A stretch of 64,000 bases of DNA, taken from NCBI GenBank assembly GCA_030998225.1, contig JAPYXD010000484.1:5952001-6016000 (forward strand), written 5' to 3'. Below are positions 12,078 through 22,827 of this stretch, piece after piece. The notes under the pieces are model-generated. The model worked only from the letters and a program-made list of their open reading frames with translations. It ran no database searches and had not been told where the DNA came from. Origin of the DNA: Diplolepis rosae (lineage: Eukaryota; Arthropoda; Insecta; Hymenoptera; Diplolepididae). A program made the translations under genes and the position numbers. Positions within the stretch are counted from its first letter, which is position 1; each line of letters starts with the position of its first letter.

Positions 12078-12757
12078 ATAAATTCAAAGATTAATTCAAA
12101 ATTTATGTTAAAGGTTAGAATATAGGAGATAATTAAAATAAGGATTATCATAGAAATCAAGAACTTATCTTATAGCTTGCACTTCAAAATGAAGTAGTCT
12201 CGTATGCAGCAACACGAATTGAAAAAATATTTAGAATCCACTGTAAATAAAACACCGGATAAAATGAAAAAACATGAAAATTTTTGCAAACGAACCGACC
12301 GAAAAATTTTTATTTTTTTTTATTATTAAAGAAGGATGCCCAATTGGTTATTAATGAAAAAACGCGAACAAAGTTTAAATTTTGAAAACTTTTCACAGTT
12401 CCGACGTGTTCGAGTGTCGGGCGAGTTATTCGATCCGGACCCTCAACTGAGGAACAGAAATGAATATATACTTAAAGAGAAAAGAAAGTATTGTACAGTA
12501 TACAATTTGTTCTCAACTTCGTGGCACTCTTTTTATTCTAATAATCAATCATATAATCTTTTGAATTTTAATTTTTCTCCGTGTAGTGTGTGGGACACTT
12601 ACGTTCTTTTCCTATGACAATTTTATATTTGTAACATAAGCAATCCATATGTTGCATGAATAAACTTTTTCTGTTAACCTACATTATTTTTGACAAATCT
12701 TTTTATCATACAAAAGAATCCAGATCGTTTTCCCAACAGTCGGTGCGCAATAATTTT
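12078..12757. other. No gene recognised
   Basis: AT-rich DNA between the hammerhead-like motif and the coiled-coil ORF. A 93-codon plus-strand frame at 12336-12617 has no motif I recognise and is not called. Confidence 0.35.
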
Positions 12758-13360
12758 TTATATCTCACGATCTGATATGTCAGTTCTATATTCACAACCA
12801 TGAATTGTTGCATCGACTAACTTTCTGTCCCTACAACTTTTCTTTTTCATAACACTTGTATGAAATGTGCCACTTTTTGTGCATTTATAGCGTGCCAAAA
12901 ATTGGAGACTCAGTTTTTTCCTAGGGCCCTCTGTGTTCAGTCTTTCCATTATCCTTGTCTGCTGAGCCTCTAATCTGCAAAATTGTGCTTCTATTCTCGT
13001 GTTTCTTTTATCTAGTGTCTGTGTGATTCCAGTGGTCATCTCTAATGATTGACTCCTGTTTCTATCAAAGCTAGTTTTTTTTTTAAACTCCTCTTTGTCT
13101 ATTTCTAATTTTTCCCGAAGTTTTTTTTCTTTCTCCATCATCTTCTTTACTCTTTTTTCCAAGTTTTCTAATTTACGTGTGATTAGCTTTGTTATTCCTT
13201 GGCTGTTATGTCCTGCATCCATCTGCTGCCCCTTGGCCTTATAAAGCTCATAGATTCTCTTTCCAATGGCATTTCTGTTAGCGTATTATCTAATTCCTCT
13301 TGTTTTGGACTGTTAAGTCTTGGTTCTTCTGCTAGATTTCTCTCACCACTTTTCGTTGAT
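12758..13360 (-). pseudogene. Unrecognised coiled-coil ORF, frameshifted at its 5' side
   Basis: An open frame of 154 codons runs from 13222 to 12758. Its first third is a strongly charged heptad-like stretch (KLENLEKRVKKMMEKEKKL), a likely coiled coil. A Cys/His-containing tail near residues 115-145 holds YKCTKSGTFH. Upstream on the same strand (13360-13230) another frame also looks coding (rich in E, R and P, ending near SFIRPRG), suggesting a frameshift within a longer original protein. I do not recognise the family. A transposon Gag-like or ORF1-like protein or a host remnant are both possible. Confidence 0.35.
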
Positions 13361-13722
13361 CGTGGTCCTTAGCAACTCATTTTTTCCCCTTTTTGTTTTT
13401 TGTTTATACACACTTTATACATTCCACTTTATTGTTTACCACTGTCGATCCTCATTTACTTCTCTCGTACGTGATACCCAACAGCTATCAAGTAAATTTA
13501 ATCGCTTGAAAAAATATCTACAAATTTGATTCTGATTATTTTCCAATAAGACTTGGTTTTCATTTTAATTATGAAAAATGATATTAAAATGAAAAAATTT
13601 ATTTTTTCCACTAAAATATATGAAATGCAAAAAAATGTTAATAGAGAAATTTGTTCTTCTGAAAAAGTTCTACAAACTTGCGCTACAAAATCTTTTAGTA
13701 AGCAGCATAGTTTTGGTTTTAT
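13361..13722. other. No gene recognised
   Basis: AT-rich flank of the mariner insertion. Short open frames here show no known motif. Confidence 0.35.
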
Positions 13723-13724
13723 TA

Positions 13725-14692
13725 TTAGGTGCGCAACTAAGTTCCCGCTGTTTTTTTTTTTTGAAAATGCAACTTTATTGTGAAAAAATGGTTACAAATG
13801 AATCATTCAAAGCATTGCCCATCGTTAGCTACAACTTTTGCCCATCTTTCTGGTAGAGCTCGAATACCGTTACGGTAAAAGTGTTCATCTTTTGAGGCTA
13901 TCCACGAATCAAGCCATTTTTCGATGTCTTCATATGAGCGGAACTGCTGATCAGCCAAACCATGTGCCATCGACCGGAACAAGTAATAATCAGACGGCGC
14001 AATATCTGGGGAATACGGCGGGTGAGATAGGACTTCCCATTTGAGCGCTTCCAGGTAGGTTTTAACGGGTTCGACAACGTGAGGCCCAGCGTTGTCATGC
14101 TGTAGAATCACTTTTTCGTGCTGTAATGAATTTATTTTTCATCACCCGTTACGATACGAATCCAAGTTCCTTGTTTTTGAATCATTCCCAACGCATGCAA
14201 TCGCTTGGAAATGGCTTGGCGGGTAACTCCTAATGCTGAACCAAGCTCTTCTTGCGTTTGGCACGGATCCTCATCGAGCAATGCCTCCAATTCAGCATGT
14301 TCAAAGGTTTTTGGCCTTCCTTCACGCGGACGGTCGTCAACATCGAAATCACCGTCTTTGAAGCAACGGAACCAATCATGGCACGTTGTTTCACTTAGAG
14401 CAGCATCTCCGTAAACTTTTTGGAGCTCTCGATGCGCTTTAACCGCCGTTTTCTTCGAATGAAAGAAGAAAATCAACACTTCCTGCAAATTAAGATTATT
14501 TGGCACAAAATCAGACATTTTCACGCAACTAAAAAGTATATGACGCCAAAATAAAATCACTAATGTGTCAAAACGGTTTGTTTACCATATGTCTAAGCTT
14601 GGTTCATGACGTTTTGGATATGTCAAAATCGACTAGCACTTACTGCCGGAGCTATCTATTGACAAACAGCGGGAACTTAGTTGCGCACCTAA
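13725..14692 (-). mobile_element. Internally deleted mariner element
   Basis: Terminal inverted repeats of about 29 bp (TTAGGTGCGCAACTAAGTTC and so on) are nearly identical at both ends and are flanked by TA at 13723-13724 and 14693-14694, the tc1/mariner target duplication. The 968-bp length is short of the usual 1.3 kb, because two internal blocks of the transposase are missing. Confidence 0.9.
13803..14518 (-). pseudogene. Mariner transposase, deleted and frameshifted
   Basis: The start at 14518 (MSDFVPNNLN) leads into the N-terminal paired helix-turn-helix region, with WFRCFKDGDFDVDDRPR and the second helix-turn-helix after ALLDEDPCQTQEEL. The sequence then jumps from GTW straight to RIVTGDEK, so the VPHEL-type linker block is lost, and a stop follows at the position of the normal GDEKW tryptophan. 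About 100 further residues are missing before the second catalytic region, HDNAGPH. The third aspartate lies in SPDIAPSDYYLF, and the C-terminus runs through LPERWAKVVANDG. Of the DD34D catalytic triad all three aspartates can be seen, but not in one frame. Confidence 0.9.
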
Positions 14693-14694
14693 TA

Positions 14695-15378
14695 ATATTT
14701 TTAATTTTATCAGCGATAAATTCAATTTTATTTGTAAATGACAAGAGATCGTGAAGTTGGCCGCACAAGACGTAAGCGAGTTTAAAATCCGGTTTTTGGC
14801 ACACAAAGATAAAAGAAAGTACTAATGATTAGTATTAATATGCTTGGGAGCAGTAACTGAGATTCAGTAAGTTACTTTCAGGTTTTGCGTTTTAAAGTTT
14901 ATATCATCCAAAACGTTAAGTTCTGAAAGTAAAAAACATATATTTACATAAACTACTGTGCAGTTATCCGCCGGACTAAATACAGCATTCGAGGTACTGA
15001 TAGTCAGTATCTCGCTGAATGAAATGCAGCATTTGAGATATTGATAATCAGCCTTGCTTTTGGTAAGACTTTTCTTCTTTTTTTTTAGTATTTGAAAAAG
15101 AGTGTAAAGTTTTAATGAATAAAATATTTGCTCAGTGCACCGAATATGCAGTTCTATAACGTGTTTTAACGACGTATGAACATACTGTATGTTAGTATGA
15201 TTTTGTTTTGTGAGAAGGAAAAATGGTGTAATCTTTTATAGACGTAGTACAGGACTCTCCTAGGACGAGTCTAGGCATATCTGTCAAAACCAAAACCTCC
15301 TCTTTCGAAACATATTACCGCTCGCGGAACCGCCTTTCGGCTTTAAACTTCACAAACGCCTGCTTCCGGTTTTAAGTC
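14695..15378. other. No gene recognised
   Basis: AT-rich DNA between the mariner and the first R1 fragment. The last 100 bp become GC-richer as the R1 3' end is approached. Confidence 0.35.
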
Positions 15379-16210
15379 GTGAAGGATTCTTCCGTCATTC
15401 GTTCGCCCGAGACTAATGTGATCAATGACTCGGTGTGCTTCCAGACACCTGGCGCAGACAAAGAGTGTGTGCTCCGCATCATTCACAGGGAAACCACAGT
15501 AGCGACACGATTGATCGCCTTTCTTCTTAAAACGCCTCAGGTACGTTTTGAAGCAGCAATGGCCCGAAAGCGCTTGCGCCAGGTAAAAGCCTACTTCACC
15601 GTGCTTTCTATCTGACCAAGTGGTGAGCTCCGAAATTAGACAGTATGTCCATCTCTCGGTCTGTTCACCATGCTATCTCGTCTGCCATATCTCGACGAGT
15701 TTGTGTTCAGTATGCTGAGACAATTCTCAGCGCCGCACCTCTCTTTGCCAAGGACAGCTTTTTCTGGAGAGCATGGTTGTTAACGCACTTGCCCAGACCG
15801 GGGCTGCATAAAACAGCTTCGAGTGCACCATGCTCGCCACAGACTCATTGGTCCTCAGCTACACGACTCCGACGTCTTCAGCGGCGCACACAACACGTGA
15901 GTGATATCCCTGCGCAGGAAATCGTCATACATTACATTCCACACGAGTGGTCCTACCCGCGACCACTGAGGGGCGCCACATGTCATCTCTTCTTTGAAAG
16001 ACCATTTTTCGCCCTCCTATATGATCCACGTGTTACTCAGATAGTCGTCTATACTCCGCAACAGATAGTCTGGAACCACTGCCTGGATTGCTTCCACTGG
16101 ACACCTGCCTTTTCGAAAACCGAACTGGTTTGTTTCGCGATGCGGGGTGGGATTCCCATCTCTTCTGTATTTCCACCCCGCTTTGCATTAGACACTCATG
16201 TGTGTTGAAG
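15379..16210 (-). mobile_element. R1-clade non-LTR retrotransposon fragment A (antisense, broken)
   Basis: On the minus strand a reverse-transcriptase segment containing NQFGFRKGR and a region ending in PLVWNVMYDDFLR lies at about 16145-15900. It is followed at 15620-15400 by the R1-type C-terminal zinc motif (SCRYCG...AEHTLFVCARC, a CCHC arrangement). Stops and shifts interrupt all frames, and the middle of the polymerase is missing. R1 elements copy themselves by target-primed reverse transcription, normally in rDNA; no rDNA is seen here. Confidence 0.75.
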
Positions 16211-17290
16211 AGGCTGTCCAAAACCTCGGCATCCTCTTGAACACTCGTTTTGACGGTAACTGAGGTGTTCCTAGGCATCCCGTCCTGAATAACTCTAAGG
16301 GCCAAGCCCAACATGTTCATTTTTTCCACTTTGCATCTTTCAGGAGCTGGAGGATGTCTTTCAATCCCCAATCTCCCGAAAGAGTCTCACACTCTTTATT
16401 CCCCATATATATTTTTTTTCATAAATAATTTTACCGGTGTATCGTGTGTAGAGAAACGGGTCAGAATAGTTGGGAACGGATATACCCTTCGACCGCAGTC
16501 ATACTCCAGTTCCCTGAGGCCCAACCTCTGTTTAACGGGTCCTGGAATACACGGACCAACTGGACTCGCTCGGGGCAACACAGACTCCGACGTCTGTGTT
16601 TAATACGCCCTTCCTGATAAAGGTCGAGAAAGACAGCATTCGGCGGCGGGGCACTCCCAGTAGTGTAGTTTATGGAGCACCCCTCATGTAACTGGGAAAA
16701 TACCCATTGATAAAGTCCCCTGCATTTTTGTACCGATTCATCGGGACACTACAACCTCCATGGCCCGAAGGCCGTCCGTGAAGCCTATCTGGAAAAATTT
16801 TAAAGCCTTAATTTTTTGAAAAAAGGTGCATATTGCTAAAAATGTACTTTTTTCGAAGGAAGTGAATAACTATTTGCAAATAATTTTCGTAAGATCAAAA
16901 TCATGTAATCAAATTGAGAACTGTAGGGGGTCTTCTACTATGACGCGTTCAAAAAATCGATTTTTTTAAATTGAATTTTTCGATTAGTTAAGGATGTATT
17001 AAATATGAAAAAATGGTTTTGTATGTCCCTGATATCGCCGATTGATCGCAAGTGTTGGTTTTCTCGAAAATTATTCACGGAGAACTTTTAACGCGTTTTT
17101 CTTGAAATCACGTTTTTCAAAACAGTGACCACGTTTTCTCCTGACTGGTCAAACGAATTTAGCTCAAATTTAGCTTAAATTTGTTTAATTGCAGGCGCTA
17201 TCGGCTGGAATTGAATTGTGACCCTATTGTTTATAAAAAGTTTTCAATAGCTTTTTTAAATTTTAAAATAACGTCAGCAAGAGTAAGAGC
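16211..17290. other. Spacer between R1 copies; TE-like DNA without a gene
   Basis: 16211-16790 is GC-richer than its surroundings and looks like retrotransposon untranslated or ORF1-like debris; a minus-strand 112-codon frame (16371-16033) has no motif I recognise. 16800-17280 is AT-rich and contains GGGGGTCTTCTACTATGACG, resembling a GGTCGTCTACTTTTT motif found in the arms of the TIR element at 43301-52001. Confidence 0.35.
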
Positions 17291-18720
17291 GGCTCCACAT
17301 TGGTTGGCTAGTGTTCGCCGAAGCTAAGCCTTTGATCCAACTGCATACCCAGGTACTTAATGCTCTTTTTCCACTCAATTTCATTTTCTCCGAGAACGAT
17401 CTTCGTGTATTGAAAGGATCTACTGTCCGTGACCAGCAAAGCCTCGGTCTTTAAGGGGCCATTTTCAGGCATTTGCTATCCAACCAACGCTTTGCCTGCC
17501 ACAGACTTTCACTGATTCTCAGCTTTTCTCTTCTTTGAGAGAACACTTGTCGCCCTCGTATATCACCCACCTGTCGCTCAGATAATCATCTATCATTCGC
17601 AACAGGTAGTCTGGAACTTTTTTCCGCACCATCGCCTCGATGCAGCTGTTCCACCTCGCGGTATTAAACGCATTGCGTATATCAATGCTGATCAACGCGC
17701 AGAATCCCTAACGCTTACCATTTCCTCTTCTTGCCTTAGTGGCGATGTCCACCACTGTCTGGATGGCGTCAACTGTGGATCTGCCTTTCCGAAAGCCGAA
17801 CTGGTTTTTCGAGAGACCGTTCTTGCCGACCATGTGACCCTGTAGTCTTTGCAGGATCATTTCCTCCAGAAACTTCCCCATTGTATCCAATAGACAAATA
17901 GGTTTATAGGATGAGGCATCTCCTAGACGTTTGTTGCCCTTCCTTAACAGGACCAGCCTCTGCTTTTTTCAGTCTACAAAGAACCTCCCCTCCCGAAGAC
18001 AGGAGTTGAAGGCTTCCAGGAGGATCTCCGGTTATGCCCCCATCACCTCTTTGAGGGTCTCGTTTAGCATCCCGTCGATCTCCGGCGCTGTCTTTTCCTC
18101 AAGCCTCCCACCCGCTCTCTTTAGTTCCTCGAGAGTAAAGAGTTCTTCGGGCTGGACCACGCAGGAACTTCGGTCCTGTCTTTAGAACGGCTCTACGTGT
18201 GGAAACAAGTTCCGCACAATGTACTTAACTCGATCGGCATTATCCAGGCCCGGGGTCTTTCTTCTAGTCACCAATCTCTTAGTGACTATTTTGAAGGTCA
18301 GACCCCATGGGTCCTTCTCGACTTCACCGATCAAGTCTTTCCAGCACTGAAATCGGCATTTCTTTATGCCTCACGCAGCAGAGGGTCACCCTTTGAGCTG
18401 GTAAATCTCCGCCGCGCTGTGGGGTATTTTCGACGCAGGACAGACAACTGGTCGTTCCACCAGTACATCGAGTCCCCAGTACGCTCGTGCCCGCGGCGAG
18501 GCATTATGTGGTCACATGCTGCGACCACTTTCCGCCTTGCCGCCCGCACAGTGTCCTCCAATGACCCAGCAGACCTTGCCCAACCAAGCTCATCTATGAG
18601 CCTGTTTTCTTCAAGATGTTCGCGAAGCTTGTCTTTGCTGAGTCGTTTTGTGTTCCAGGAGGGACTCCTCACCTTGCCGCCCCTACTCATTCATGTGCAC
18701 ATAATTCAAAAACACGATTG
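17291..18720 (-). mobile_element. R1-clade non-LTR retrotransposon fragment B (antisense, broken)
   Basis: Reading 5' to 3' on the minus strand: the linker before the reverse transcriptase (18690-18364, with YWWNDQLSVLRRKYPTARRR), then the reverse transcriptase with GNKRLGDAS, a PICLLDTMGKFLEE segment, KNQFGFRKGRSTVDAIQTVV (17890-17708), LISIDIRNAFNTARW (about 17700) and finally KSIKYLGMQLDQRLSFGEH (about 17340). Several frameshifts are needed to join these. The endonuclease domain and the zinc C-terminus are absent. It overlaps fragment A in domain content, so the two are separate copies in the same orientation. Confidence 0.85.
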
Positions 18721-20819
18721 TGAGACGAGTGAATTCTTTGAATTCTCGCGCTCGAGAAAACCCACGTCGATTTTGAATTTCTGGGTACGGGCGCAAACCT
18801 ATTACTGAAATTTAAAGATAAGTTAGGTGTATGAGCGGGGGTAGGGTCGATTGCGGTGAGACGGAAGGGCGGTCGTCCTTACGAATAATCGTTAGATCGT
18901 CTTCTTCTGATTGTAACGGATAGATCCGCGCCACGCTCTACGTGCTTCGAGAGAATCGTAAAGGTATGTTTTGAAAGAGTGCGAGTTAATAATCCTGACA
19001 CATTGGATCTCCTAATTTGTGGTGGCTCGTATAGTCGCTTCACTCCTTGAAGACGAGCTGTGCCTCAATCTATGAGATTAATAAATTGGCGGCTATCGAA
19101 TGGACTTTGACTTCACAGACTCCTGATGTGGCCTCGACGAGCGGTAAAATAAAGGGAATGGTATATTCTTGCAAGGTTACACGCATGTGAGTGATTAGAA
19201 TTTATCTTGTTAATAAATATTGAGCGGTGAAGCTTGGACCCAGTTAATATTCGACCTTTATAATCTATCCGTGTATGTGCTTTAAGGAACTGTAAGAAAT
19301 GCAAGGGAAACATCCTTACGTATAATTTGACTTCGCAACCATAAAGCCAGTACTTTAGTATTGAATTTTGTCAGGAATTCTTCTCATTCCCGGAATTTTT
19401 GTCTTGAATGTCACGTCTATTAGAAATAAATTTCTAAAAAAAAAATTGAGCAATTTTGTATGTGTATCAATATCAAAAGGATTTGTTACAATTGGGAACG
19501 ATTCAAAATTTTGTTCTATCGATTTCAATTTTTTTCAAACGATTATTTCTAGAACGGTGTACGTTTGCGAACGTATAAGTTTACCGTGAATTAGACGAAA
19601 ATTTAATTAAGGAGGAACGGCAAACAAATTACAGAATGTAGAAAAATGGATGAAATTTTTCAAAAAAATTGTAAAGAATTCTAAAATTCTATATACATTT
19701 TTTCAGAAATTCTTTGACAAAACCAATTATTGGTAAATTGAGTTAGAGACGGAAAAAAGACCACAGAATGAATTGCACTTTATCTACTTCGGGACTAACG
19801 AAGTTTTTTATGCAAAACTGCAAGTTTCAGTTGAACATTATTCAAAAACGATTTAGAAGAAAATTGTTAAAAAAGACATCAATTCTAACTAGATTTCACA
19901 GCAAAAGTCGTTTAAATTTAAAAGAATCCCTTTGAATCCAAAAGAAGTTCTCTTTTGATGTAAAAATAATTTATATACATCTAGAAATTGAAAAATTATT
20001 AACTTATTTGCAAAAGACAGTACGCAGTTCTCTAAATATCAGAAAGCCTGATACTTATACTCAACAAAAAAAGATTTTCATATAACGCAATCGAAAATAC
20101 GGAATACAGTATATTGTTACTCCGCAAGAACGTTGTTTATGTATTTTAAATTGTTTCATTAATTGTCGGAAATTGCCAAGGAGTAAAATTGTAAACTAAA
20201 GGTGTTCATTGTCAGCATAAAACCAAAATGCGTTTGTGTCAAGCTTCGGAACGTTTTACTAAGTCTAATCCTGTACGGACCTTAAAGCTTGTTTATGACT
20301 CTAGTTTTTCGTATTGAGTAAATAATCTAAAATAAGGTAGTTAATAGGCAGCAGGAAAAGTTTGACTATTTCGGAATTTTATATCATAAACTCAGTATTG
20401 TACGTCGACTCAGACTAAGCCCTTCAGGATCTATTGTGCTAGCCGCTAAATAGATTTCACTTAGCCAGGTAAAATTCTCCAGATGACACCTTCGCACATC
20501 ACCTTCAGGGGTCCACTATTATATCCAACTTGTAAACCTTGTATGTCAAATATATTTACCTTGTTAACCAAGTCGTCCGCAGTCTTATTTCACTTAACTA
20601 TTGTATCGAGATTCCTATTCACGTTAAACTCAACGTGAGTCATAACATATATAATTACTATTCTGCAATCCACTCGTGGACACTCGGTATGCGTTTTGTT
20701 TTTATTTTATCTTATCTTGCCTTATCCTACATCAAATTATTACATTGAATTAATCACTCGAATTATTATTTTTTATTAAAAAAATTATTATTATTCAATA
20801 CTTAAAGAATTTGAAAATC

Positions 20820-20852
<33 letters not shown>

Positions 20853-22308
20853 AGTTCAAGTGGAATTATTAGGTCATCTTAGGATGCTTCAGTATTTTTG
20901 AAATTAATTTCTATTCAACCTCTTATTTTATTTTAAAGTAACTTTTATTTATTAATTCTTTATTTTAAAGTAAACAATTGAAGTTTTAAGGATCTACCTG
21001 TGTGATATTTTTAAAAAATCGATTTTTTTTACATTTTGTTCATCTTCAGGATGTGAAAAATGTTGGCGTAAAATGATTTTCATGGATTCGGCTTACTTAA
21101 GGGGACAGTCCCCTCAAGAGACCGAAAAAAAGCGTTTTTTCCTGATTTTTTTTCTCACAGAAAGAAACATCGGAGACATAGGAACTTTGGGATATGTTTT
21201 AGTCATATTTTAGACTTTATTAACAAAAAAAATTACATCCGAAAAATTTCAAATGGCCGAGTAATCCACGTTTTGCGGCAGCGTCTCGACACGGTCGGAG
21301 TCAAACTGCGGGAACTATAGCAGCCGTTATTTTCAACTGAAATCAAAATTTTTCTTTTTCTTTTCTTCGTTAGACTTATTTGTTCTATGTGAATTACGGA
21401 AATTTTAAAATTCGGAAATTTAGACGAAAAATTATTATTTAAAAAAAAAAGTGACTTTTTTTAGTAGTTTGTTCATAAAAAAGGTATTAAAAATCGGAAT
21501 TTCTTGAAATCCGTAGTTTACATAGAGTAGCTTTTTATACTGAATAAAAAAAACTTTGGTTTAAGAAAATCGGTTAAGAACTTTTTTAGGTATCTTTCCC
21601 GCAAAGTGTAAAAACATGGTTTTGAGAAAACGCGCTTTAGATTTCGTAATGTACGTGACCGACTGAATTTCCGTGTATCTCCCGAAATACTTCGAATTTC
21701 GAGCTAAAATTGTACACACATAATCTTGAATAGTTGCCTGATCGATTAGGCAGGAAAAAAACACGATTTTTTTTTTTTCATCCGCGTTTAAGACAATTGG
21801 TTCGAGCGGAATCTTGACCACAATATCTCCATCACTTTTTGAGCAGTCCACTTTCAAAGCCCTGAGTAAATATTAGGCTTCAAATTACACTTTTGAAAAA
21901 ATTGCTTGATAAAAAGAAAACTAAACCTTCAAAATAACGTATAATTCGTTAAAAAATTTTAAGTATTGGATCTGTAACTTAATTCGTGCGGTTTGCTAAG
22001 AGATGGCGTAACTTGATTATAATTTATGGAGAGTTAGTAAACTTCATCTCTTAAAGGTCTATTCACAGCACCTTTTATTCTTAATAGTAAATGCGGGTCA
22101 AGAGAGAGACGCACTGAACGTAGACAATGATAACACTACTTTATTTAATTATTTTGAGCAGCCTATCAGCTCATGGTGCAACGCAGAGGTTGTAAATTAA
22201 AACACTTGAATATAAGTATGTACTCTAAAAAGTTTTAATATAAAAATCTCATACTGAGAGAAATACAGACTAGTTCTTAGTGACTAGTCAAGCGCAGAAC
22301 ATCTGCTT
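18721..22308. other. No gene recognised; simple repeats only
   Basis: No convincing coding region appears over 3.6 kb. I note a (TTA)10 run at 20821-20850 and a 15-bp palindrome AGGGGACAGTCCCCT at 21100-21114. The 98-codon minus frame at 21857-21561 shows no motif I know. Parts near 20400-20720 and 21090-21870 have a repeat-like look but no ends I could pair. Confidence 0.35.
20821..20850. repeat. (TTA)n microsatellite
   Basis: Ten uninterrupted TTA units read directly. Confidence 0.95.
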
Positions 22309-22490
22309 GTCAATAATGGCGGCCAACAACTAACTAACTGACTGGCGGTACTCTAGAACGTCATAGAGCAAGTAGTAGTCTAGACTTACTACGCGCGGCC
22401 CCCACTCCGCTGAGTGGTGGGTAGAACTACGGTTCCCTACAGACTGCTAGCAACTAGCGCCGCGTATATCCGTACAGATGAACTACCATT
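22309..22490. repeat. Duplicate of THAP-gene promoter blocks
   Basis: Two blocks here, AATAATGGCGG near 22313 and AACTAGCGCCGCG followed by ATGAACTA near 22445-22490, recur in the same order at 24633-24735, just upstream of the THAP gene start. The copies are direct repeats about 2.25 kb apart and bracket the THAP gene. Confidence 0.5.
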
Positions 22491-22580
22491 ATGTGTGCAC
22501 GTGTTAGTGCATATACATGCATACGTAGGTTCTTTAAATGTGTTACAGAGAATATATTCAAATATAATTAAAAGGAAATT

Positions 22581-22678
22581 GAAGATTTAACGCAAAATTG
22601 TGAAAATGTAATTCAAGAGTGAGAAGTTAATATCAACTCACTCTTGAATTACATTCTCACAATTTTGCCTTAAATCTT
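22581..22678. repeat. Hairpin with 42-bp arms
   Basis: The left arm 22581-22623 and right arm 22637-22678 are near-perfect inverted copies around a 13-nt loop. The sequence AATTGTGAAAATGTAATTCA in the left arm is mirrored on the right. Confidence 0.85.
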
Positions 22679-22827
22679 GGTTTGGTCGTAATAAGTAAAA
22701 ATCAAAAATATCTGTAATTTGTATTTTTATTTTCAGAGAATATAGTTGCTCAGCACATTTTGCCTTAATTTTTGTACAACAAGATAATTTTTATTGATGT
22801 CGTGGCCAAGAATAATTTAAAACCAAT

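Noticed and set aside
15645..16208. Plus-strand open frame of 187 codons
   Set aside because: It is antisense to an R1 reverse-transcriptase fragment whose motifs are readable on the minus strand.
18197..18808. Plus-strand open frame of 203 codons
   Set aside because: It is the shadow of the R1 fragment B reverse-transcriptase region on the opposite strand.
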